In this document: positions 16,246-26,552 of the stretch, piece by piece
Numbering within the stretch: position 1 is the stretch's first letter
Layout: every line of letters starts with the position of its first letter
Position numbers and translations under genes: made by a program
The notes under the pieces: model-generated
Told to the model about the DNA's origin: nothing
The model's database searches: none
The model's input: only the letters and a program-made list of their open reading frames with translations
NCBI GenBank assembly: GCA_015490005.1
Contig: WFYS01000079.1
Span: 1 to 48,719, forward strand
DNA from: Desulfurellaceae bacterium
Lineage (GTDB): Bacteria > Campylobacterota_A > Desulfurellia > Desulfurellales > Hippeaceae
Reading direction: 5' to 3'
DNA length: 48,719 nucleotides

Positions 16246-17367
16246 TTACCTTCTATAAACCCTTTTAACTCTGATGCTTTTTCCAATATTTGTCAAGATT
16301 TCGTAGGGAATTGTTCCGCTCTTTTCAGCCAAATCATAAGCTGTAATGGATTGATTTTTTACAGAACCCATAATTATCACACTGTCAGACACTTTAGCCT
16401 CTATCCCGGTCAAATCACACATAAACATGTCCATACAAATCGTGCCAATTGCTCTAACTTTTTTGTCATTTACAATGCACTCCATCTTGTTGGATAAAGA
16501 CCTAAACAGACCGTCTGCATAACCAAACGCCACAACACCGACAATCATATCCTTGTTGGCTAAAAACGTTCTTCCGTAACTAATGCCCTCCCCTTTTTTA
16601 AGTCTATGTATATTTATCAATTGAGATTGTATCTCTAAAACAGGTTTTAAGTCAACAACATTCTTTAAACCCCTCTCAGGAACATAACCGTAAAGTGCTA
16701 GGCCCGGCCTGACACAGTTTAAATGGGACTGCTTCATGTTCAGTATAGCACCTGTATTTGCTATGTGGCAATACTTCGCCTCAATGCCATTATCTTCAAA
16801 AAGCCTCACTATTCTTTTAAACCTATCAAGTTGTTCTCCTGTCCAGTTTAAATCACTCTCAGAATCACTAAAGTGCGACATCAAACCATCAATAGTAACA
16901 AACTTTGAATTTTTTTTACAAAGTTCTAAAGCCTTCTCAACTTCTTTTTCCCTTATCCCAAGGCGTGCCATACCTGTATCAAATTTTAGGTGTAATTTTA
17001 TATTCAACGCATTGGATTTAGCATGCTCTATAATCCTCTCAAGCAGTAAAACATTGTGTACAACAGGTGTTATTTCGGCCTTCAGCATCGTATCTATATC
17101 AAACGAATCCACACAGCTCATGGCAAGCACAGGCTTTTTTATGCCTTTTCCTCTAAGCATTACACCTTCTTTAATATGCGCTACGCCAAGATATACTGCG
17201 TTACTATAAATTGATAACTCTCTTGCTACCCTAACAATACCATGACCATAGGCATCCGCTTTTATAACAGGTATAATGTATACGTCTTCTCCAACAAAAT
17301 TGCTTATTGCCTCAAAGTTATGGTGTAGGCTAGATAGATGAACGATAGCCTTACTGTGAAAATTCAT
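16246..17367 (-). CDS. alr: Alanine racemase
   Basis: 373 residues, normal length. The PLP lysine lies in VIKADAYGHG near residue 38, and the fold-type III barrel motifs include HLKFDTGMARLGI, SHFSDSE, NTGAIL, RPGLALYGY, SYGRTF and the C-terminal IGTICMDMFMCDL with the second catalytic tyrosine in GISYGR. It makes D-alanine for peptidoglycan. It heads the minus-strand unit with mlaE-mlaF-mlaD, so cell-wall precursor and envelope lipid genes would be cotranscribed. AGGTG precedes the ATG. Confidence 0.94.
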   Translation of the reverse strand: MNFHSKAIVHLSSLHHNFEAISNFVGEDVYIIPVIKADAYGHGIVRVARELSIYSNAVYLGVAHIKEGVMLRGKGIKKPVLAMSCVDSFDIDTMLKAEITPVVHNVLLLERIIEHAKSNALNIKLHLKFDTGMARLGIREKEVEKALELCKKNSKFVTIDGLMSHFSDSESDLNWTGEQLDRFKRIVRLFEDNGIEAKYCHIANTGAILNMKQSHLNCVRPGLALYGYVPERGLKNVVDLKPVLEIQSQLINIHRLKKGEGISYGRTFLANKDMIVGVVAFGYADGLFRSLSNKMECIVNDKKVRAIGTICMDMFMCDLTGIEAKVSDSVIIMGSVKNQSITAYDLAEKSGTIPYEILTNIGKSIRVKRVYRR

Positions 17368-17380
17368 AAAAACACCTCAT

Positions 17381-17445
17381 AGTTGAGTATAGGAAAATTC
17401 AATCGTAAACTCAACTTGAAAACATAAACGTCTTTAAAGTATAAA
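17381..17445. promoter_or_regulatory. Divergent promoters of alr and the magIII-like gene with inverted repeat
   Basis: Minus strand for alr: TTGAGT (17414-17409), 17-bp spacer, TATACT (17391-17386). Plus strand for the glycosylase: TTGAAA (17416-17421), 18-bp spacer, TATAAA (17440-17445), 7 bases before ATG 17453. A perfect 7-bp inverted repeat AGTTGAG (17381-17387) / CTCAACT (17410-17416) spans the shared region, its arms touching the alr -10 and both -35 boxes. Confidence 0.5.
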
Positions 17446-17452
17446 TGTCAAT

Positions 17453-18082
17453 ATGAAGGAAAAACTTTTAGAAATGTTCAATAGGCTCTATGCAATATTC
17501 GGCCCTCAACATTGGTGGCCTGCAGAAACAGAAGATGAAGTTGTGGTTGGGGCAGTTTTAACACAAAATACAGCCTGGAAAAACGTTGAGAGGGCTTTGA
17601 GCAATTTAAGGAACAATGACCTACTAAATCTCAAAAAACTCTCAGAAACCGACATTGAAATTATAAAAGATCTCATAAAACCCGCCGGTTTCTTTAATCA
17701 AAAAGCTATTTATTTAAAAAATATTTCTGATTTTTTTTGCGAAAGCGGTGGATTTGTAAAACTTTCAGATATTAACACAGAAACATTGAGGCAAAAACTC
17801 CTAAATCTCAAAGGTGTAGGCAAAGAAACTGCAGACTCAATTCTTCTTTATGCTTTTAAAAAACCAATATTTGTTGTAGATGCATACACAAAGCGTTTAG
17901 TTGAAAGACACAATTTGTGTAACTGTTCAAACTACGATGAAATACAGAAGCTGTTCATGGAAAACCTACCCCTTGATGAAAAACTCTTCAACGAGTATCA
18001 TGCTTTGATAGTGAAACTGGCAAAAGAATTTTGTAAGAAAAAACCCGTCTGCAAAAATTGTCCTTTAGAGGTTCTGTTGTGA
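17453..18082 (+). CDS. HhH-GPD DNA glycosylase, MagIII-like
   Basis: 209 residues of the endonuclease III superfamily. The stretch HWWPAETEDEVVVGAVLTQ followed by NTAWKNVE, the helix-hairpin-helix LKGVGKETADSIL (118-130) and catalytic Asp in VVDAYTKR (D143) match the branch containing Helicobacter MagIII. The bifunctional-lyase lysine of EndoIII (GVGRKTA) is a glutamate here (E125), so it should be a monofunctional base glycosylase, plausibly for 3-methyladenine. Only three cysteines of the C-terminal cluster loop are present (C194, C200, C203); the fourth ligand would be the last residue, a leucine. No Shine-Dalgarno; probably leaderless. GTGA overlap with coaE. Confidence 0.85.
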   Translation: MKEKLLEMFNRLYAIFGPQHWWPAETEDEVVVGAVLTQNTAWKNVERALSNLRNNDLLNLKKLSETDIEIIKDLIKPAGFFNQKAIYLKNISDFFCESGGFVKLSDINTETLRQKLLNLKGVGKETADSILLYAFKKPIFVVDAYTKRLVERHNLCNCSNYDEIQKLFMENLPLDEKLFNEYHALIVKLAKEFCKKKPVCKNCPLEVLL

Positions 18083-18687
18083 AACTAATAGGATTAACAG
18101 GTTCTATAGCAACAGGGAAATCAACGGTAGCCAAAATGTTTAAAGAATTTGGTTTTTATATCATAGACGCAGACGAAATTGCACACTTTGTTTACAAAAA
18201 AGGCGAGGGAGCATATTTTGACATCATAAATGCATTCGGGGAAAGAATATTAAATGAAAGTCAAGAAATAGACAGAAGAAAACTAGGCAGTTTGGTTATA
18301 AACGATAAGAAAAAACTATCTATGCTCGAATCTATAGTGCACCCTGCCGTAGAACATAAAAGATTAGAAATTCTGGAAAAAATTAAGAAAAGAGACCCTA
18401 ACGCTTTCATTATCCACGACATACCTCTGCTCTTTGAAAAAAAACTACAACCCCTGTTTGACTGCGTAATAGTTGTTTATGTTCCTCCAAAAATGCAAGT
18501 AAAAAGACTGATGGATAGGGATAATATTACAGAAAAAGAAGCTTTGAAAAAGGTATCTTTACAGTTATCGATTGAAGAGAAAAAAAAGCTTGCAGATATT
18601 GTTATAGATAACTCAAAAAATCTGATGGAAACACGAAACCAGGTTGAAAATATAGCTAAAAGAGTTAAAAGTGGGGAGCTTTGTTAA
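18079..18687 (+). CDS. coaE: Dephospho-CoA kinase
   Basis: 202 residues. Walker A GLTGSIATGKSTVAKMF at the N-terminus, the family YIIDADEIAH and HDIPLLFEKKL segments, and VIVVYVPPKMQVKRLMDRDN are all present. It phosphorylates dephospho-CoA in the last step of CoA synthesis. The start is GTG 18079, overlapping the previous stop as GTGA, with AGAGG upstream. The TTG at 18058 is a poorer choice. The tolC promoter begins inside its last bases. Confidence 0.93.
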   Translation: MKLIGLTGSIATGKSTVAKMFKEFGFYIIDADEIAHFVYKKGEGAYFDIINAFGERILNESQEIDRRKLGSLVINDKKKLSMLESIVHPAVEHKRLEILEKIKKRDPNAFIIHDIPLLFEKKLQPLFDCVIVVYVPPKMQVKRLMDRDNITEKEALKKVSLQLSIEEKKKLADIVIDNSKNLMETRNQVENIAKRVKSGELC

Positions 18688-18689
18688 AA

Positions 18690-18720
18690 AAGTTGCAAAT
18701 GAAACTATTTTTTGTAAAAT
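18690..18720 (+). promoter_or_regulatory. tolC promoter with the same MarR-type operator as marR-emrAB
   Basis: TTGCAA (18693-18698), 16-bp spacer, TAAAAT (18715-18720), just after the coaE stop. AGTTGCAAATGAAACTA (18691-18707) is identical over 17 bases to 8471-8487 and sits in the same place relative to the -35 box. The leader is ~10 bases and contains AAGGAG before ATG 18738. Confidence 0.7.
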
Positions 18721-18737
18721 TTCAAAAAGGAGTGGTT

Positions 18738-20030
18738 ATGAAAAGAGCGAGCTTGATTATTGCTGTGATAATGATGTTTACTCAGATAGCGTGCGCAAAA
18801 AGGGTTTATACATTGAAAGAAGCAGTCAACCAAGCTATAAGTAAAAATTACTTAATTAAAGCAGTTGAAGAGAACATAAAGGCTTCCGTAGCCCATGAAC
18901 ACAGCGCAACTTCGGCAATGTTGCCAAAAGTGGACTTTGAGTACAATTACACACGCCTCCACAATTATCCTTACGCCACTGCCTTAGGATTTTCATTTAA
19001 ATTAGGAGATAAAAACTCTGTTAAATGGAATATAACAATTACTCAACCAATTTTCACGGGTTTTGCTCTATCATCGATGAGGGAAATAGCAAAATTGGGA
19101 GTAACGTTAAACAATATTTATAAAAAAGAAGCCGTACTGGACTTAGCTGAAAATGTTAAGATAGCTTATTTCAATATTCTACTTGCAAAAAAATATCTTA
19201 AAACTACAAAAGAGGCAGTGAAGCAGCTTGAGGCTCACGTTAGAGATGCAGAAAATCTATACAAAGAAGGCATGATACCATTAAATGACCTTTTAAAATC
19301 AAAGGTTGCACTGGCAAATGCTATAGAAGAAGAAACCAAAGCCAACAACAACCTAAAAACTGCCCTGTCCGCCATAAATATAGCTTTAAACAATAGAATA
19401 AACGAAGATATAGATATAGAAGAGATTGACTCATTTAAAGAGTTTACTCTTCCACTAAAAAGAATTTATACGATAGCTATAAATAACAATCCAATTCTAA
19501 AAGAACTTTCACTAAGACTTCAACAGCAAGGGTATGCAATAAAGCTTGCAGAAAGCAACTATTATCCGCAAATTGGAGTATTTGCACAGTACCAAAGAAG
19601 CGGTTACAACATGCTTGCACAAGACAACGCACTTTCAAATAACCACAACTCCGTGTTTGGTTTGCAAATTAAATGGAACGTATTCGATTCGTTCAAAACA
19701 AAGTTCGATGTAGAGGAACAGGAGCACAAAAAGCTTGGGTTGCTCGAAAAGTACCTACAGACAAAAAAAGAGATAAAATTCAATACAAAAAAAGCTTATT
19801 TAGAACTTAAAACGGCAGAGAAAAACATAAAAACAGCTACAGTTGGCTTAAGACAAGCCAGGGAAAATTTTAGAATCACAAACATCCGCTACAAACAAAA
19901 CATGACAACATCAACCGAAGTACTTGACGCAAGAACATACTTAACACAAGCAGAGCTCAATTACTATCATGCTTTATATGGATATTACATTGCTTTAGCA
20001 AAACTAAAAAAGGCTATGGGCGAATATTAA
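18738..20030 (+). CDS. tolC: TolC-family outer-membrane efflux protein
   Basis: 430 residues. A signal peptide (MKRASLIIAVIMMFTQIACA) is followed by the two homologous helical halves of a TolC-type outer-membrane factor: YTLKEAVNQAISKNYLIKAVEEN opens the first (read in parts) and IYTIAINNNPILKELSLRLQQQ the second, with EVLDARTYLTQAELNYYHAL near the end. A trimer would form the exit duct of a tripartite pump. The start 18738 has AAGGAG; earlier in-frame codons lie in the promoter. The shared operator makes EmrAB at 8951-11448 its likely partner. Confidence 0.9.
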   Translation: MKRASLIIAVIMMFTQIACAKRVYTLKEAVNQAISKNYLIKAVEENIKASVAHEHSATSAMLPKVDFEYNYTRLHNYPYATALGFSFKLGDKNSVKWNITITQPIFTGFALSSMREIAKLGVTLNNIYKKEAVLDLAENVKIAYFNILLAKKYLKTTKEAVKQLEAHVRDAENLYKEGMIPLNDLLKSKVALANAIEEETKANNNLKTALSAINIALNNRINEDIDIEEIDSFKEFTLPLKRIYTIAINNNPILKELSLRLQQQGYAIKLAESNYYPQIGVFAQYQRSGYNMLAQDNALSNNHNSVFGLQIKWNVFDSFKTKFDVEEQEHKKLGLLEKYLQTKKEIKFNTKKAYLELKTAEKNIKTATVGLRQARENFRITNIRYKQNMTTSTEVLDARTYLTQAELNYYHALYGYYIALAKLKKAMGEY

Positions 20031-20035
20031 TCTAC

Positions 20036-20911
20036 ATGAGTTATTTTGCCTTAACGCTTGTAATCTTTTCAGCCCTAATGCACTCATCCTACAACTTTGC
20101 TTATAAAAGAAGCAAGGTAAAGATTTTATATATATGGAGCATATTTTCTGTTGCCGTTTTTATAATGACAGTAGCAGCCATATTTAGAGAAGGCTTCATA
20201 TTCGTCAGCCTAAGAACAATTGTCCTCGCATCAATATCTGCTCTATTTTTTACTTTATACCAAATTTACACAGGGAAGGCATACGCACTTTCAAAGGGTG
20301 ACATGTCAATTGTATATCCTTTAAGCATAACAGCCCCTTTATACATACCATTTCTTGCATATATTTTTATTGGTGAGCGTGTTAGTTTAACAACATTTCT
20401 TGGCATAGTATTAGCATTATCAGGAACGTACCTTATACAATTAAACGTACCACTAAAAAAAATTAAACTTAAGAGGATAAATTTAAAGGAAAAACATATA
20501 AGATATGCTCTATTCGCAGGATTTATTTACTCATTTGGAGCTATAATTGATAAAATTGGTGTAGGGAAACACGATTTCTTCATATACACGTATTGGGTTG
20601 TTCTAATCATGTTTATATATATGACAATTACCATATTGAAAAACAAAAAACTTTCACTAGATATTTCATATTGTTACAGAAACAGCTTTTATAAGGTCAT
20701 AGTAGGCGGTGCATTGCTTATGCTTTCCTTTTTATCCTACCGATGCGCAATGCAGATAACAGAGATTAGCGCAGTTGCAGGTGCACGCCAAATCAGCTCA
20801 CTATTTGGGGTTTTAATGGGAATATTTCTACTAAAGGAGCCATACGGAACGCTCAGATTTTTTGCAACCGTACTAATCGTAATGGGTGTTGTACTCATAA
20901 AAATCGGCTAA
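20036..20911 (+). CDS. EamA/DMT-superfamily transporter
   Basis: 291 residues, about ten membrane helices in two EamA repeats. The first repeat ends FLGIVLALSGTYLIQLN and the second TVLIVMGVVLIKIG, each the typical last helix. Repeat one also has KGDMSIVYPLSITAPLYIPF. Substrates of this superfamily (amino acids, nucleotides, drugs and others) cannot be inferred. It begins 5 bases after tolC and is probably in the same transcript, so it may share the MarR control. It ends directly against the next, convergent gene. Confidence 0.85.
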   Translation: MSYFALTLVIFSALMHSSYNFAYKRSKVKILYIWSIFSVAVFIMTVAAIFREGFIFVSLRTIVLASISALFFTLYQIYTGKAYALSKGDMSIVYPLSITAPLYIPFLAYIFIGERVSLTTFLGIVLALSGTYLIQLNVPLKKIKLKRINLKEKHIRYALFAGFIYSFGAIIDKIGVGKHDFFIYTYWVVLIMFIYMTITILKNKKLSLDISYCYRNSFYKVIVGGALLMLSFLSYRCAMQITEISAVAGARQISSLFGVLMGIFLLKEPYGTLRFFATVLIVMGVVLIKIG

Positions 20912-21700
20912 TTAATCCTGTAATTTTAGAAACACACCCACAACTTGCCATTTACCATTGTTCTTGTAGTACTCAAAGTCAAAACCAACCTTTCTGGGTT
21001 GGGATGGGAAATAGCCCAAAACCTTTAACACACCTCTTTTGTCTTTCTCTTTCTTCTGTATAGCAGGATTCAAATTACCAACACTTTTCCAATCTATAGG
21101 GACTGATTTGAATGGTTTAAAGGCCTTTTCTATTTTTTCTAAACTGACAGATCTCTGAAATTGGGGTGCAGTGTAGCTGTAAAAATCCGAATAGTAGCCA
21201 GTAGCTATGGCATTACCCAATTTTCTCATTGTTTCCTTAACAATAAACACTATATCATCTCGGTTTTGTTGCGGAGCATTTGTTTCTGTCGAAGAACTTC
21301 TTAATATACCAGACCTAGGCAAAGTTATGTGATCTATCTTCCAAGAATCATTCTCCTTTATAAGGGTTATTGCCACAGGAATAGCAGAACCATCAGTAAA
21401 ATTAATTTTTCCCTTTAATTTTCCAGTACCATCGGCATTTGCCTCTCTTGTTGTAAAGCTACAATCTTTGTAATTTTTAAACCTTGACGCGGGAAGCGCC
21501 CTCTTTAATTGTTCCATTGTAGTAGCTTGCTTAAAGTTGACAGATAAATATTTTGATGCTTCGTTGTAATTACCATTTTTAATGGATTTAAAGAAATTGT
21601 CGGCCGTAGATGTTAAATCAGATGTGAAAAACATGGCAACACCAAAGGCTACAACACCAAGAACAACCAAAAACACCAAAAATTTAAACAGCTTCTTCAT
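20912..21700 (-). CDS. Membrane-anchored protein with two NTF2-like repeats
   Basis: 262 residues, no named family recognised. One N-terminal membrane helix (MKKLFKFLVFLVVLGVVAFGV) is followed by two similar ~100-residue units. Unit one begins ADNFFKSIKNGNYNEASKYLS and ends in a strand with DSWKIDHITLP; unit two begins VKETMRKLGNAIATGYYSDFY and ends GKWQVVGVFLKL. This resembles the NTF2-like lumazine-binding/DUF4878 type, usually lipoproteins or exported. GGAGG supports the start at 21700; the longer frame from 21748 has no such support. Function unknown. Confidence 0.75.
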   Translation of the reverse strand: MKKLFKFLVFLVVLGVVAFGVAMFFTSDLTSTADNFFKSIKNGNYNEASKYLSVNFKQATTMEQLKRALPASRFKNYKDCSFTTREANADGTGKLKGKINFTDGSAIPVAITLIKENDSWKIDHITLPRSGILRSSSTETNAPQQNRDDIVFIVKETMRKLGNAIATGYYSDFYSYTAPQFQRSVSLEKIEKAFKPFKSVPIDWKSVGNLNPAIQKKEKDKRGVLKVLGYFPSQPRKVGFDFEYYKNNGKWQVVGVFLKLQD

Positions 21701-21825
21701 ACAAACCTCCACTATCTTTTTCATTTTTAGGATAAACCTAACACTCATTTATATTTTAACATATCTATTAGAGATTATCAAAATCTTTCACTTATTAAAG
21801 TAACCTGCATATCGCATTTCTTTCC

Positions 21826-21854
21826 TTGAAAGTAAAAACCTCTTATGATATAGA
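21826..21854 (+). promoter_or_regulatory. Candidate cobT promoter
   Basis: TTGAAA (21826-21831), 17-bp spacer, TATAGA (21849-21854). About 30 bases of leader with TAGGAGG follow before ATG 21889. No cobalamin riboswitch elements are visible in this 188-base gap. Confidence 0.4.
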
Positions 21855-21888
21855 CTAAAACAGAACTTAAAGAGTAGGAGGTAATACA

Positions 21889-22947
21889 ATGTCGTTATTG
21901 GATAATACGATAAACGAAATCGAGCCTACAAATAAATCTTTAGAGCTTGATATACAAAATCACTTAGACAGTCTAACAAAACCACAGGGCAGCCTGGGTA
22001 TGCTTGAGCAGATAGCAAAAAAATACTGTCTAGCAAAAAACTCAGCATCACCCAGGCTTATAAAAAAAAGAATCTACACATTTGCAGCCGACCATGGTGT
22101 CACAGAAGAGGGAGTCTCAGCATACCCAAAAGAGGTTACACCACAGATGGTTTTAAACATGCTCAATGGTGGTGCAGCAATAAATGTTTTATCGAAACAT
22201 GCAAATGCAGAGGTTAAAGTTGTGGATATTGGCGTGGATTACGATTTTAATGATAATGAAAATCTTATTAAAAAGAAAATCGCATACGGAACAAAAAATA
22301 TAACAAAAGGCCCTGCCATGAGTAAAGAGGAGGCAATTAAAGCCATTGAGGTAGGTATAGAGCTTGCAAACAGCTCTTTAGAAGATAACGTTGACATTCT
22401 GGGCACTGGCGATATGGGTATAGGCAACACAACACCATCCTCAGCCCTATTTGCAGCCCTAATGCCGGAAAATGTAGAAAACGTAACAGGTAGGGGTACA
22501 GGCATAAACGATGAGAAACTCAAAAGCAAGATAAATGTGATAAAAATCGCACTTGAGACAAACAAAAAACTGCTAACAGACCCATTAAGCACGCTTTATG
22601 CCGTTGGGGGCATAGAAATAGCAGGAATATGTGGCCTTATCTTAGGAGCTGCAGCGAACAAGATTCCTGTCGTGATTGACGGATTCATATCATCAGCTGG
22701 AGCATTGGTTGCATACAAAATGAACCCGAACGTTAAGGACTATATGTTCTTCAGTCATAAATCTCAGGAATTAGGTCATCATAAGTTTTTGCAGTGGATT
22801 AAAGAAAAGCCCATACTAGATTTAGATATGAGACTTGGTGAAGGAACAGGTGCTGCATTGGCTATGACAATCATCGAAGCAGCTATTAAAGTTTACAATG
22901 AAATGGCAACGTTTGATTCTGCGGGAGTCTCAAAAAAAGCTAATTAA
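21889..22947 (+). CDS. cobT: Nicotinate-nucleotide-dimethylbenzimidazole phosphoribosyltransferase
   Basis: 352 residues, normal for CobT. Motifs visible: LTKPQGSLGMLEQIA, FAADHGVTEEGVSAYPKEVT, MLNGGAAINVLSKHA, DILGTGDMGIGNTTPSSALFA, VTGRGTGI and the C-terminal LDLDMRLGEGTGAALAM with its catalytic glutamate. It activates the lower ligand of cobalamin (alpha-ribazole phosphate). It stands alone here with no other cobalamin genes adjacent. It converges with the orphan at 22944-23525, overlapping by 4 bases. Confidence 0.95.
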   Translation: MSLLDNTINEIEPTNKSLELDIQNHLDSLTKPQGSLGMLEQIAKKYCLAKNSASPRLIKKRIYTFAADHGVTEEGVSAYPKEVTPQMVLNMLNGGAAINVLSKHANAEVKVVDIGVDYDFNDNENLIKKKIAYGTKNITKGPAMSKEEAIKAIEVGIELANSSLEDNVDILGTGDMGIGNTTPSSALFAALMPENVENVTGRGTGINDEKLKSKINVIKIALETNKKLLTDPLSTLYAVGGIEIAGICGLILGAAANKIPVVIDGFISSAGALVAYKMNPNVKDYMFFSHKSQELGHHKFLQWIKEKPILDLDMRLGEGTGAALAMTIIEAAIKVYNEMATFDSAGVSKKAN

Positions 22948-23521
22948 ACCAGAGAAAACGTATATGAGAATATTAACATATCTGATTTACCAAGAGAAAC
23001 CTTTTTTACAAGTTCTATATTTTGATCTTTATCTTTGGCAAAGTTTAATTCCATAGTCTCTTTAAATATGCAACCAAAGTAAATATCCTGCTTCTCATTA
23101 ACAAGCAACAAATCGTTGGCGTTTGTACTTATAGGTTCTTCAATGTTAAAGCTATTTTTACCAACCATAAAATAGTCAAAATCTTTAAAACAAAAACCAA
23201 GTTTATAATCAACCTGACTTTCTTTGTTGGCAACAAGTATATCATCTAAGACAAATGCCTTCTCTTTTATTGTAAAAACTCTTTTAGCTTCACCAAATTC
23301 AGTATCAAATTCAAACGAAACTAAGCTGGAAAACTGGCTAATAAAAGGTTCACTTAATACATTTGAAACGTTTAAGACAAAAGAACTATTACAAATTATA
23401 TCATGCCTAACATTAGTTATACCCAAACTTTCAACCAAACCATTTCTGTTTATCTTTATTTCAAAATCAATATTTTTCAACACAAATCCATTCTCAACTT
23501 CCTCTACACAAACAAAGCTCA

Positions 23522-23525
<4 letters not shown>
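22944..23525 (-). CDS. Protein of unknown function downstream of holA
   Basis: 193 residues; I do not recognise a family. It is rich in alternating hydrophobic/polar strands and in Phe and Val, has no membrane helix or signal peptide, and shows no obvious catalytic motif. Its ATG at 23525 overlaps the holA stop as ATGATGA, so it is probably the third gene of a pyrG-holA-orphan unit. The codon three bases later (23522) is an equally possible start. Being coupled to a replisome gene is suggestive but not evidence of function. Confidence 0.7.
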
Positions 23526-26057
<2,532 letters not shown>

Positions 26058-26083
26058 TTACAAACAACTCTATACACATTTAA

Positions 26084-26113
26084 AGTATAGTTTATAGGGT
26101 AAGGTTATTTCAA
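26084..26113 (-). promoter_or_regulatory. Candidate pyrG promoter
   Basis: Minus strand TTGAAA (26113-26108), 18-bp spacer, TATACT (26089-26084), about 40 bases ahead of the pyrG ATG. Sequence prediction only. Confidence 0.4.
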
Positions 26114-26140
26114 GAAAAAAGGGAAAGTCCCCATTTTTTC
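26114..26140. repeat. Inverted repeat between pyrG and rpsO
   Basis: GAAAAAAGGGA (from 26114) mirrors TCCCC-A-TTTTTTC (to 26140), with a 3-base loop and a small asymmetry on the right arm. It looks like a small intrinsic terminator in either direction but lies between two divergent genes, upstream of both. Confidence 0.35.
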
Positions 26141-26216
26141 TATTGTTACATTAAATTCCATGCAATAATTACAAGCTTCACCTGAACAACACTTTAATTA
26201 ATACATTACAAACTGC

Positions 26217-26245
26217 TTTACAACAATAGGCTTTTTGTATAATAT
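26217..26245 (+). promoter_or_regulatory. rpsO-pnp promoter
   Basis: TTTACA (26217-26222), 17-bp spacer, TAATAT (26240-26245), with an overlapping TATAAT at 26238-26243. The leader is ~30 bases and has AAGGAAGGAGAG before ATG 26280. Confidence 0.5.
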
Positions 26246-26279
26246 TAACGTGTAAAAATTAAAGGAAGGAGAGTTATGT

Positions 26280-26549
26280 ATGGCAATTGATAAAGACCAG
26301 AAAAAGGAGATTATAAAAAGGTTTGGAAAAGACGAAAATGACACAGGGTCACCAGCAGTACAAATCGCCCTTTTAACAGCAAGGATAAAATACCTAACAG
26401 AACACTTTAAAGAACATCCAAAAGACTTTCACTCAAGAAGAGGACTTCTAAAGCTCGTTGGTAGAAGGAGAAAATTACTAAAATACTTAAGAAATTACGA
26501 TTTCGAGCAGTACAAGAAGGTAGTTACAGAACTTGGTTTAAAGGGTTAA
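26280..26549 (+). CDS. rpsO: 30S ribosomal protein uS15
   Basis: 89 residues with the full uS15 signature: [26 protein letters not shown] (in parts), [32 protein letters not shown]. It binds the central domain of 16S rRNA early in assembly. The ATG at 26280 is 7 bases after GGAGAG; an out-of-frame ATG at 26276 is ignored. The rpsO-pnp pairing is widely conserved. Confidence 0.97.
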   Translation: MAIDKDQKKEIIKRFGKDENDTGSPAVQIALLTARIKYLTEHFKEHPKDFHSRRGLLKLVGRRRKLLKYLRNYDFEQYKKVVTELGLKG

Positions 26550-26552
26550 ACC

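Noticed and set aside
18681-18737. N-terminal extension of TolC from TTG 18681
   Set aside because: The codons cover the promoter and operator. AAGGAG and a clean signal peptide fit ATG 18738.
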